A stretch of DNA of 62,500 nucleotides, taken from NCBI GenBank assembly GCA_030141605.1, contig JAQGDQ010000266.1, positions 1-62,500 of the forward strand, given 5' to 3'. The stretch is from Tubiluchus corallicola (Eukaryota > Priapulida > Priapulimorpha > Priapulimorphida > Tubiluchidae). The notes under the pieces are model-generated. The model saw nothing but the letters and a program-made list of their open reading frames with translations, was not told where the DNA came from and searched no databases. Below are positions 12,049 to 22,880 of the stretch, one piece after another (positions within the stretch are counted from its first letter, which is position 1; every line of letters starts with the position of its first letter). The translations under genes were made by a program, and so were the position numbers.

Positions 12049-12709
12049 GTAAGACAAATAAAATTGCCAATAGTCTATATTTACTTAATTTTGCTCCGTC
12101 TAGTTTGAGGTGTAAAATGTTTAGCAAAAATAGGCTGATTTGGCTGACAATCACATTAGTGCTGTTAAGACAGTGGCGCTAAATACTGGATGATTTTAGT
12201 TAAGTAAATGGCCTGTTGTAGTCAAGACCCACGTGATCAACGTGATTGAATAGTTAGTCCAGAATCTCACACAATGTAGACAGTAGAGAAGTTATTAATA
12301 AAATTTATCATTTTTACACCGTTTTTATATGATTTCGTCTATGATTGGATTACTTTAACATAATAAATTGCTCGATTTTAGTAACTAACTAGCTTTCATA
12401 TTGAGATCTGATAATGTAGCTATTAATTGAGCATGATATTAACTAATAATGTACTGAGATACTTTTTTCCCTAACGTTATTTATTTTCATGATCACTTTA
12501 GACGATCAATTTAGATGATCAATTCATGATCACGTTAAGACAATTCAGCCAAATACAGGATAATTTTAGTTAAGCAAAATGTCCTACTTTTTACACATTC
12601 AGAATTTTACTTCTGTTAAAATACGTAAAATATATTATATATATATATTATTTGTTTTTATTTTCATTTTTTACAACTAATCTGTCATCAAGATCAATTT
12701 TATATATTT

Positions 12710-12802
12710 TGTTATAAAGACCCTTATCCCCTTATATATATATATAATATATAATATTATATATATATATATACATATAAGGGGATAAGGGTCTTTATAA
12801 CA
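12710..12802. repeat. Perfect 28-bp inverted repeat with (TA)n loop
   Basis: The left arm 12710-12737 (tgttataaagacccttatcc and on) is the exact reverse complement of 12775-12802. The 37-bp loop is nearly pure TA. It lies in the intron between EGF exons 10 and 11 and could be a foldback element or a hairpin-forming transcript segment. It is followed by tatgtatatgta-type simple sequence. Confidence 0.9.
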
Positions 12803-12923
12803 ATAATTGTATGTATGTATATGTATATATGTACAAGATTTACTATATACTACAGTGCAGTATATACATATATATAGTAGATATGGACTAATGTGCATAT
12901 ATTCCAATATCTCTGGTTTTCAG

Positions 12924-13055
12924 ACATAGACGAATGTGCAGTCAATATTCATAACTGTGATGCAGAACGGGAAACCTGTCAAAACACTGACGGCAGCTTT
13001 ATGTGTGAAACTGATTATACAGGAAATGAGACTGAATGCGAGGCATCGGCCTCAA
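12924..13055 (+). CDS. EGF exon 11 (degenerate EGF)
   Basis: A 132-nt phase 1-1 exon after ggttttcag. It starts DIDEC, then HNCDAERETC and [11 protein letters not shown], but lacks three residues where the other repeats have CDNGY, so one of the six EGF cysteines is missing. It then has TGNETEC and a short EASAS tail before the donor CTCAA/gtaggt. The odd cysteine number suggests a relaxed or misfolding module. It splices in phase to the pentraxin exon at 14649 if truncated exon 12 is skipped. Confidence 0.7.
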
Positions 13056-13831
13056 GTAGGTGTTGCAAATTACATAACAGCAATCTTTCGAGATGTATTT
13101 CGAACATGTTAAACAGCGCCTGTTCTGCCTGTTTTAAATTATCTCTAAATTTTTTTCCCCAAAAAGTAAACACTGCAAGGAAGGCTTGTTATTTGCTGCA
13201 ACCAAATCTGTCACCAGGATCAATTATCCGAAGAACATCCTAATTTGTAGCACAACTAGAAGCAGGGGCATATTAACCAATAGGCTAACTAGGGTATTGC
13301 CTAAGGCGCCAAAGTTTTAGGGGCATCACATCTTAGAAAAAATTCTTATTCTCCTCGGAAAATGTGTATACTTTCATGTTCGTTTAAAGGGCACATTTGA
13401 TAACACACCACAGGCACTTACTGAGCGCTGCTTTTATATAAGTGCCACATAACGAACATGTATAAGGTATTACACAACAAGTAGTTGTGCAGCCTGCCTA
13501 AACATATGCGCTATGCAAATACATATGAAAGTAATAATGATCATGCAGAAAATAGGTTAATAGTGTTTCTAATACACCACAAGTAATTGATTAATCTGGC
13601 GATTACATAAACAATCATAAATTCACAATAGAGATGAGCGGGACAGAACTATCTGCGTAGTGCATTGTAAAGTATTACTTTATTATTAAAGAAAGTGCTA
13701 GCGATAGTGAAAACATCACAAATGCCATATGACGGCTGTATAACCTACAACAATGTATCTGTGGATGTGGTCAGTAAAATCTTATCATACATTTTGTATA
13801 AAAATTGACAGCATTTAATTTTTATAAACAG

Positions 13832-13886
13832 ATATAGATGAATGTGCCATTGGTACTCATAACTGTAATGGAAAAATGAAATGGAT
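13832..13886 (+). pseudogene. EGF exon 12, truncated by an ATT microsatellite
   Basis: After a normal ttataaacag acceptor the sequence reads DIDECAIGTHNC like the other repeats, then drifts and runs into an ATT-repeat tract. The second half of the EGF module and the donor are gone. The exon cannot encode an EGF fold and is presumably skipped. Confidence 0.8.
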
Positions 13887-14000
13887 GCATAACATTATTA
13901 TTATTATTGTTAATATTATTATTCTTATTGTTATTAATATTATTATTATTATTGTTATTATTATTATTGTAGCAGACTTAGCTTTTTTTCTGCGATTACA

Positions 14001-14035
<35 letters not shown>

Positions 14036-14115
14036 TATTGTTATTGTTATTAATTTTATTACAATTATTAATATTATTATGATTATTATTAGTATTATTA
14101 GCTGTAATTTCTGCC
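13887..14115. repeat. (ATT)n microsatellite
   Basis: Two long ATT/GTT runs (13887-13970 and about 14000-14100) separated by a short unique segment containing gcagacttagc. This tract breaks EGF exon 12. Confidence 0.93.
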
Positions 14116-14648
14116 AAATAAATGTATTAGGTTTTTTGTTTCAATTTCTCAAAAAAATTTCTATTTTTGATTAACGCCAGTTACATTGCTAATCAATACT
14201 TTAACTTTTAGTTTATCCTGCCTTTTCTTCTAATTTTTTCTGCTCGCAGTTTGCATTAAATAAATCTAAACGCTTCTTCCGTTCTTAATTTCTCAGTGTA
14301 TCTCAAGTTTTAGCAGAAGTTACTCTCCAAATTGTTAACTTTTATTAGAGCTTTCACTTTCAAGCTGCTATGTTAATATGGCATTTCTATAGAAGATTGT
14401 GCTTTGATGTGATTTACTTTGAGTTGGGCTGTAGTAGTGTTTGCCAGACAGGTATATCTTTAGCAAATACTGTAACACGAGTAGAACAATTTTTTGTTGC
14501 AGTTTCAATATGCTCACAGATAAATACATGTATATCATCTTTATTTAAAAATGATGGAAACTTTTACGCTAACTCTGAAACATTTCTTAGAAATTATGTA
14601 GCATCATTCTGCAGTTTTGCTCAATACATTTACTTTTGTCTGTTGCAG

Positions 14649-14884
14649 AGAGTTGCCAGGCTGAACTTTACTTCCCGAGAGCTAGCAAAACTGATTACTT
14701 TTCTGCTGAGGTTTCCAGCACTGCAAAAATAATAAGAATTCACAGTTTGTGAGTGGCTGAAGGTGGGCTACTCAAACAACTACAAGAACAACTTCTTTTC
14801 TTTTTCAACTCCGACTGAACCAAATGCCATCTCTGTCGTTGTATATCCAGATTCCAAGGACAAACTAAAATTTCTTATTAACAG
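14649..14884 (+). CDS. Pentraxin domain 1, first exon (frameshifted)
   Basis: The acceptor is tgtctgttgcag and the donor AACAG/gtatgt. It is homologous to 18885-19119: both begin with a Ser/Gly-Cys-Gln-x-Glu-Leu start and contain EFTVCEWLK. In this copy the exon is 236 nt against 235 in the second copy. The frame breaks near 14735, between the VSSTAKIIR part and the EFTVCEWLK part. The result is an early TGA if the exon is read straight through. The second half is again clean and splices in phase (AG/T) to 17012. Either the gene is damaged here or the assembly has an indel. Confidence 0.7.
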
Positions 14885-15264
14885 GTATGTGCATGAGTTG
14901 ACAGTTCTTGTGCAATGGTACCTAGTCTGACTGTCTGTCTTTTTCCATGTCAGGAAAGATTAAGATATGGATTTAGATAATTTATTTCGACAATAAGCAC
15001 TTACGTATAAATGTATAAGAGCTTAAGTACAACATGAACATAAAATATAATTGTTCCTTAGCTGTTTTTAACATTTACACTATCCAATTAAGGAAGCTGT
15101 GAATGTCATGAGGAGAACGGATGAGCATGTCAGACGAGCCCCTCCGCCATGAGTGATGCTACATTGCAATAATGGTTATATTAAAGAAACTTATAGCAGT
15201 CGTACAACTTAAATGACTTCACAAGCCATACAATTAATCTACTTAGAAAGCAAAAAAGATTTCT

Positions 15265-15890
15265 TCAGAAATAAATAAATCACTCATCTTAATAATTCAA
15301 TGTTAAAAAGTAGATGATAGATTGATTCAATACAAGATTCTGTTACAAAAGATCAAATAAATCACCTACCTTGATAATTCAATGGTAAAAACTAGATGAT
15401 AGATTGATTCAAAACAAGATTCTGTTACAAAAGATCAAATAAATCACCTACCTTGATAATTCAATGGTAAAAAGTAGATGATAGATTGATTCAATACAAG
15501 ATTCTGTTACAAAATATCAAATAAATCACCTACCTTGATAATTCAATGGTAAAAACTAGATGATAGATTGATTCAATACAAGATTCTGTTACAAAAGATC
15601 AAATAAATCACTTACCTTGGTAATTCAATGGTAAAAAGTAGATGATAGATTGATTCAATACAAGATTCTGTTACAAAAGATCAAATAAATCACCTACCTT
15701 GATAATTCAATGGTAAAAAGTAGATGATAGATTGATTCAATACAAGATTCTGTTACAAAAGATCAAATAAATCACCTACCTTGATAATTCAATGGTAAAA
15801 AGTAGATGATAGATTGATTCAATACAAGATTCCATTACAAAAGATCAAATGAATCGCCCATTTAAATAATTCAATGGTAAAAAGTAGATT
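15265..15890. repeat. 82-bp minisatellite in the pentraxin-1 intron
   Basis: About 7.5 tandem copies of an 82-bp unit (gatcaaataaatcacctacc then ttgataattcaatggtaaaa and so on). Copies differ by a few substitutions only. An attagattt-type run follows at 15888-15915. Confidence 0.93.
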
Positions 15891-16549
15891 TAGATTTAGA
15901 TTTGTTTATTCGTCCATTTAGCACATACAAAAATATGTTTTACATTGAATTTGACCTTTAGGGAATTTTAAAGATTGTCCTAATATAACAGATACTATAA
16001 TTCACTATAACTCACTAAGTGTCTTCTTATGATTTTAGTTAGCATCTAAGAAACGTAATTTATGATTTGTACGTGAAAATGCACATTATGATACAGATAA
16101 TTGAAAGCTAGACGAAAAAAAGAAATAGGACATGCTGTAATCCTATAACTGAAAAACTACTCGGCTAAGTGCGGGAAATGGCAGCATTCCATTCAGGACC
16201 GAAATTTTTGTGTGATTGACATGCCAAGGTCAGGTAGACGTGCCCAAAATCTGTTAGAAATGAATAGGATGCGAGTAAGTTTCAGTATCTGATGGAAATC
16301 AAGACGAAAATTGATTCACAAGCTTGTAGACTTTTTCACAATTCTGAGATAAGGCAATATCTATACAAAAATGAGCCCTGCCCTTACTTGACATAATGAC
16401 TGCTGCTTCTTAAACTAGTCACTAAGCTAACAAGCATTGTACTAGCAGTTATAATTTACAAGCGCTTTTATGCCGTTTTTCAATAATATTGTACTATAGA
16501 GCCGAGAGTAAAGAAATGAAATTTAATGCTGACAAGAGGATACAATAGA

Positions 16550-16870
16550 CCTCTCATTTGTGAATGCGAACGTGGCACGGACTCGTATTCTGACCTTGTG
16601 TTTGTAAAAACCACTAGTCACGTGCACGCCTGAGCTTATAAAAAGGGAAGGGTCTACTTTTGGCCCTTGTCAGTGATCAGTGTCTTTCATTGCAGCTCTG
16701 TTCACATTTCACAGGCTTTGCCGCAAACTCCGTTCCTCTAGATAAACTGGTTGTTCTTGCTGAAAAGTGTAATACTTAATAATAAATTGTCATTTCGACT
16801 CCATTATCCGAATTTTGTTTTGGATAACGCGTTTGATTAGCTTAATTAAGACATGCAGCAAGGTGTGGGC
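16550..16870 (+). promoter_or_regulatory. Promoter- or LTR-like block in an intron
   Basis: A cacgtgcacgcc stretch is followed by cttataaaaagggaagg (TATA-like, 16637-16650), then initiator-like sequence and an aataataaattg polyadenylation-like motif near 16780. This TATA-to-polyA spacing is typical of LTRs, and the block is richer in GC than the intron around it. No partner LTR or retroviral ORF was seen, so a solo LTR is possible but unproven. Confidence 0.35.
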
Positions 16871-17011
16871 CCCGGTGTCATCCGTCCTACCTTCGCTATG
16901 AGTGGACAGCAGTCCAGTATCCATAGCCTACACACATGATCACTTTCCAAGCAGCATTACCATGTAATATTATCTATGATTTGTGATATGTGATTCTGTT
17001 TTCATTTTCAG

Positions 17012-17505
17012 TGAATATGAATACATTTACTCTGATTCTGTTACACGACTATACGATGGAAAATGGCACCACGTTTGTCTCATGTGGAAGAAAGGATCTG
17101 GTGGACACAAGCTTTACATAGATGGCTCTCAAGTATACAAAGGCAGTAATGACAAGACGTTCGATGAAATTGTTGGTAGCAGTGGGACGATGGTGATAGG
17201 ACAAGATTCTGATGAGTACCCGGTTGGAGGTTTTGATGCTGATGAGTCTTTTGTGGGTTCCATAACTGGTGTAAATTTTTACGATTATCAACTAACAGCT
17301 GATAATATCAGAAGCCTGTATGCAGATTGTTATGCAGGTGGTGGAAATGTATTCTCATGGTGTGATTATCAGGACGGAACATCACATGGCGGGGTAGTCA
17401 TGGAAACCAGTCAGTTGACGTGCAGCACTGCTGGAGAATCTGATAGAACAAGTAATCCGACGTGCAGCCCTGATGAGGAGCCTGGTAGCCCTTCTAATGA
17501 GCTTG
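17012..17505 (+). CDS. Pentraxin domain 1, second exon
   Basis: A 494-nt exon (acceptor ttcattttcag, donor GCTTG/gtaagt). It encodes the C-terminal two thirds of a pentraxin/LamG-like jelly-roll domain. Visible are YIYSDS, WHHVCLMWKKGSGGHKLYIDG, MVIGQDSDEYPVGG and SFVGSITGVNFYDYQLT. The pentraxin signature H-x-C-x-[ST]-W is nearly met, with Met where Ser/Thr is usual. The GQDSD stretch corresponds to the calcium-binding GQDQD of classic pentraxins. A Ser/Pro-rich linker with two cysteines follows, and the exon joins in phase 1 to 18885. Confidence 0.88.
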
Positions 17506-18884
17506 GTAAGTATTTCATCGTCTTCACAACTTGTCAATATTGTAAGGTAGCATTTCATAAGTCTTGATTACCTAAAAGATTTAACCATATCTACTACGAT
17601 TGAATGACATTAAAAATACATTGTAGACAGCTGAAAGGCAAGCATATGTTAATGATATATGACAAGGAAAAGGATAGTTCGAGATGTTTACCAAGCCCTT
17701 ATAAAAACAATAATCATACAATAAAGCGAGGTCAAATACTTTGTCAGCCATTTTAATAATTTAATAATTGGGCATTTATTACATTAAATTTATTTATTGA
17801 TTATATCATATCAAGTATTTAAAGAGTCACAGCGAGTATTTGACCAAAATATCAGTAACTACTAAAAATAAGAGCAACTCTTGGTGTCAATAATAATGGT
17901 GTCATATAACCTCTGTGACTCAAATGGTTAATCACTAGCCAATTAACCATTATTGTTATTTGTTAATTATTATGTAAATTATGTATGTACTGCACAAGTG
18001 ATATTATACAAATAAAATGATTATTTTATTATTACTATTATTTTGATAATTCAATAATTATATATATAAAAATTTAAACTCGTGCTCTTTTTTTCAGCAG
18101 CACGCTATGATACATACAAATAAAACCTAATTGAATTAAACGCACGAAAAACAGCACAAAGCAAAAAAAGCAAAAACGACATTGAAAATATTGAACAAAC
18201 AATTCCAGTCTATAGCATAATAACAGAACAACTATAAATAAGTGGACTGCATCCTTTCCAACAAGTGGCCATTACATTAAAATGGCTCTTGTCTAACGTT
18301 TCGCATTAGAACAGATATTGTTTTCGTTTTGAGAAAGAAACTTTGTGCCATAGATTTAAAAGTCGTTCCTGCATACAGAGATATTCCTAGACTCACGCAA
18401 ATTCTGATACGAACAATGGGCGCCATATTGCAATACACTTTCTGTGATTTGCTGTTAAGCAAACAATTTGTACCTTGTTTTGCAAACTGCATTCAAATGT
18501 TAGGCAAGAACATCCATTGAGCCACACACTTTTGAAGTACTGATCGATATATGGGAAGCAGTCTCTCTCTATGCACGTGCCCCATGTAATTGTATGCTTT
18601 ACACTGCTTCTGTAACTCAACTCTGTGAATTTGGATAATTATAATGAATGAGAAATTTCACTACTAAGAAAAGGAGAAAATACAATGTTTCAAACAATCA
18701 CAGTGATTATCAGGCAAAATTTGATGATGGGTCACTGGACTGTTTTGAAACACATGGCTCAATTTTTAATTATAGGGTTTCTAATCAAGCACCCATTCTT
18801 CGAATTAAGAAAAAGATTTGCGTTATTATAGGTAATTATAATTTGGTTTGTCGTGTTTATAACAAAACTTCTTGTTTTTTTCAG
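17506..18884. other. Intron between the two pentraxin domains
   Basis: No supported gene. AT-rich sequence with short ORFs at 18277-18620 on both strands that have no domain features. Confidence 0.6.
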
Positions 18885-19119
18885 ACGGTTGTCAAACTGA
18901 GCTGTTCTTTGAGAAAAGTGGCAGCACTAAGTATTTTTCAAAAGATGTTTCAGCTCATGAATCCATAAGAGAATTTACAGTTTGTGAATGGCTGAAGATA
19001 GACCAATCATCCAACAAGAAAAACTGTTTGTTTTGTTATTCCACGCCAAGTTCATCAAATGGAATCAGCATTTCAGTCTATCCAGACACGAAACACAAAT
19101 TAAAGTTTTACGTTGATGG
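18885..19119 (+). CDS. Pentraxin domain 2, first exon
   Basis: A 235-nt exon (acceptor gtttttttcag, donor GATGG/gtacgt). It begins DGCQTELFFEK, includes EFTVCEWLK, and ends in KLKFYVDG. The frame is intact, in contrast to the homologous exon of domain 1. The exon leaves phase 2 and joins 19554 to give a continuous YVDGDKDYIYSDS. Confidence 0.85.
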
Positions 19120-19553
19120 GTACGTGAGCATTGTCAAAGTATAATTTTCAAAAAAGGGCTAGTTCGCAAGGAGTATACTAAAGCGAATTCCACATGGATT
19201 GATGGAATTGGCAATCGAATTCTCGATTTTTCATTTTAAATTCAAGCTGATAATTATAACATCATTCTCAGAAAAAAAGTTAAGGCTCTGTCAATTCACA
19301 ATGGATCATCATCAAGCTGCAAAGGAATATACTGGAATGAGTTCGCATCCATTACATAATCAAGAATGCCGAGTAACAACAAGACATGGCAATACTGTAA
19401 GAAAAACTTGATTAAACAACATGTAGACCTAATGTGGTAAGATAAGGTTAAAATACATGTTTTGTTATGGCTTTAAAAATGTTGGTGTGTTTTCTTTTTC
19501 TTAGCAACAACCAAGGGAAAATCTCTAAGCTATAACTCGTACGTATTTTTCAG

Positions 19554-19983
19554 GGATAAAGATTACATTTACTCTGATTCACTTAGAGAATTACATGATC
19601 GCAATTGGCACCATTTCTGTTTGACATGGAAAACAGGATCTGGAGGTCACAAGCTTTACCTAAACGGATCTTTGAAATATTCAGGCACAAATGGTGATAC
19701 AGCTAACGAAATAGCTCATAGGAGTGGCACGCTGGTGATAGGACAAGATTCAGATTCATACCCAGTTGGACATTTCGAAGCTGATGATTCATTTGTTGGG
19801 AAAATAACTGGAGTAAACTTTTACGACTATCAACTTACATCCGCTCAGATAAATCAGTTGTATGAAAACTGTTATGCAGGCGGTGGAAATGTCTTTTCAT
19901 GGTGCGAAATTAATAAGGGGTCCCTCCACGGAGGGTTGACAGCACAAGTACAAGAATACTTACTCAGTTGTCCCGAGTTTTAA
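19554..19983 (+). CDS. Pentraxin domain 2, last exon with stop
   Basis: The acceptor is cgtatttttcag. It reads DKDYIYSDS, WHHFCLTWKTGSGGHKLYLNG (a full match to the pentraxin signature H-x-C-x-[ST]-W-x-[ST]), LVIGQDSDSYPVGHF, SFVGKITGVNFYDYQLT, and CYAGGGNVFSWC. A TAA stop is at 19981-19983. The product is predicted to be extracellular and calcium-dependent, a ligand- or carbohydrate-binding type of domain, but the ligand is unknown. This is the C-terminal end of the EGF/pentraxin protein. Confidence 0.9.
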
Positions 19984-20560
19984 ATATAAGTTTTAGTTTT
20001 TATGTGATTATGATGTCGATATTGCGAACATCAGAAAGCAGAAAACAGAATATCTCTAACTGCAGATGATAGTAGACTGTAATAAGTTTTTAAAACAGCA
20101 GACTTGTAAGATTTTCAGTCGCAACATAGAGACTGAAAAATTTGAAAATTCTGCTATTTCAAAAACCGAAGGCCCCTTTGTTTTACTGCTGAATTAACGT
20201 AAACATGACTTCAAGCACACATTGGGAGCTAAATTTCTTTCTAGATGTTTCAGATGATCCCACTAAAGTAGATTGTATTACATTTACAGATGTATAAGAA
20301 TTTGATTATTGGTTTCCATCTAACAAAACAGTTTTCTGTATTTATATGACATCTCTCAAGTTCCCAGTCTTGCTGTTAATCTTAAGAAAATAATAATTTT
20401 AGAAAATTACTTTAAGTTAGAAAAAAATGTTTGGTTTTTGTTTGTATGTCAGATTTTGCAGTCCTCCTCGTGTAGATGTTGAGGAATAATTACTATTACT
20501 TTATAAATTTTATTAGTTAATATTATACATTTATTAATAAATTATTAGTTTATTAGTTTA
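19984..20560 (+). other. 3' UTR and downstream region of the EGF/pentraxin gene
   Basis: No ORF. AATAAA-type signals lie in the taataaattattag and ttaataaag stretches near 20533-20575, giving a possible 3' end about 550 nt after the stop. Confidence 0.4.
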
Positions 20561-21268
20561 TTAGTTAATAAAGTTTTATTAGATTTGCTTTTGACAGGTT
20601 TAGGCTGGTTGATTTATTATTACGTTGTGTTGTGGTGTGTTTGGGTGAGGTGTGATGTGGTATGCTCTTAAGTTTTATTATGGCATGTTGGAGTGTAATG
20701 TGGTATGGTGTGGTTTGGGATGGTATTGTGTTGTGTGGCATTGTGTTGTATAATCTGTTGTGGTATGAAAAGGTACGGCGTGATATGGTGCTGCATGGCA
20801 TGGTATGGCCTGACATGGTGTGATGTACTGTTATGCGGTGTGCTGTGAATGATTTAGTGTTTTACTGTGGGCACGAAGTAGTGTTGTGTGATGTGAATTA
20901 GTAAAGCATTGCACAATGAGGCTTAGCTTATACTGGCTTCCCTGGATAGGATTAACTACAGATTACTTACACAATGAATTCATTATAAATATGTTTAAAT
21001 TTAATTTTTTGTAGAATGTTTCTAACTTGTGTGCAACTGACTTAGAACATGTGTATGTCAAGTATATATATATATATGTTATATAAGTATATGTTATGAT
21101 ATATATACATATAATTATATTATATATATATTTATAATATAATATATATATAATATAATTATATATGTCATAACATATAACACATAATATGTGTGTGTGT
21201 GTGTGTGTGTGTGTGTTCCAAGTCTGTTACACAAAAGTTAATTTTAAACTTATATTTAATAAATAGTA

Positions 21269-21303
<35 letters not shown>

Positions 21304-22880
21304 TATATATATATATATATATATATAGATAGATAGATAGATAGATAGCTAGATATAGATAGCCCTGCACTCAGTAGCTCTATTTTATGCTAAATTCAAT
21401 GTTGCAAAAATTGGAGAAAATTACATGCTCTGTTGCAAGTTTGATCAACCTTGTTACTTACATTAATATATACAGGTTAATAAACTGAAATTTAACCTTT
21501 TAACACTAAACTGACTGCAAGGGTTTATTACCAAGAATATTTGGCAAGCATCATTTGATGAGCCCGGTCCGTCTAGTGTTAATTAAGCATTTATTGTGAT
21601 GAATTCACTTATTTTTTAAGCTAAGTTTTCCATTATTTTAGCAGGTATAAAATTAACAATGAAATCGCTATAGTTTTAGTCTATGATTTGCTCTAGTTGT
21701 ACGTTCATAATGTTTCATTTGTCATTTTAGCTGTTAGTTTTTTATTATATTTACTTTATTATCTGCATTCAGAACTTTTTATTTCTGTTGACGATGGCAT
21801 GAGCAAATGCTGAAGTGTTCAGAATTATTCAAGTGCACACATCTTCAATAAAACTCTGTAGTTTTTAATCTTGGCAATAATTACTCTCAATTTATATATT
21901 TTACTAGTTAATTTTATCATAGAGATCTATTAGCTTTGGTCATGGTTGGTTTAGGCTGGTTTGATTTGGCGTTTCGTTGTGTTGTAGTGTGTTTTGATGT
22001 CGTATGTTGTGATATTATCTTAAGTATCATTAAGGCTTGGTGCAGCACAATGTGGTAAGTTGTGGGGAAGCATAGTGTTATGTAGTATGCTGAGGTGTGG
22101 CATGGTAATGTGTTGTGCAGTATGGCTCTGCACAGTATCGTTTGGTGTGGCATGGTAAGGTATAGTGTGATATGGCGCTGCTTGGCATGGTATGGCCTGA
22201 CCTGGTGTGATGTAGTGTTGCACTGTGTGGTGCGATCTAGTGTTGTGTGGTTGGCGTGGATTAATGAAGTGTTGTACAATCAGGCCTGGTTTACATTGGC
22301 TTCCCTGGATAGGATTGACAATGGGTTATTTATGCAATGAATAAATTTAAATTTAATTATTTCTAACTTATGTGCAAGTGACATGGAATATGTATGCATT
22401 TACATATACATACACACATATATTCCGCATATTCCGTTATACATGTATATTTAGTCCCTGCACACAGTTGCTCTATTTAATGCTAAATTCAGAGCAGCAC
22501 AAATTGCAGATAATTACTCGTTCTGTCGCGCTTGTGTTGTTATTTGCATAAATGTTTATGGATTTTTAATGTGAAGTTTATTCTTTTAACAGTAGAAGGA
22601 CTGGAAAAAGTTTATTACCTTGAATAACTGGTAGGCATTAGTCGACGCGAACGGTCCTTCTAGTGTTGAATTTTTTAACACTAGTTAGTTAATTATAACG
22701 AATTTGCATATTTTTTGTTTTCTATTATTTTAGCAATTTATATTATATTAACTGTAAGATTGAAATTTTAATTTCTACTGACGATGGTATCACCAAATGC
22801 TGAAGCTCTCAAAATTGCTCAATTGCACAAGTCTGCAATAAAACCTTGGTGCTTTAATGGTTATTTGGCAACATTATTTC
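20560..22880. repeat. Tandem segmental duplication with GT-rich tracts (two copies)
   Basis: Copy 1 (about 20560-21890) and copy 2 (about 21905-22880) share a collinear order. Each has a ggtttaggctggtt start, a degenerate tggtatggtgtgg tract of 250-350 bp, a ttggcttccctggataggatt block, an unrelated AT-rich middle, then aaatgctgaag and caataaaac ends. Copy 1 is longer because of microsatellite growth at 21066-21360. His/Thr-rich frames on the minus strand are repeat artefacts. Confidence 0.8.
21066..21360. repeat. Compound (TA)n / (TG)n / (TATG)n / (ATAG)n microsatellite
   Basis: A run of simple repeats with a self-complementary TA-rich part (21066-21180), a TG run (about 21190-21216), GTAT units (about 21275-21305), TA, then ATAG units (to about 21347). 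Confidence 0.95.

Noticed and set aside
21917-22340. His/Thr-rich ORFs on the minus strand and the Trp/Val ORF on the plus strand
   Set aside because: Products of the degenerate GT-rich tract; not conserved in frame between the two duplicate copies.
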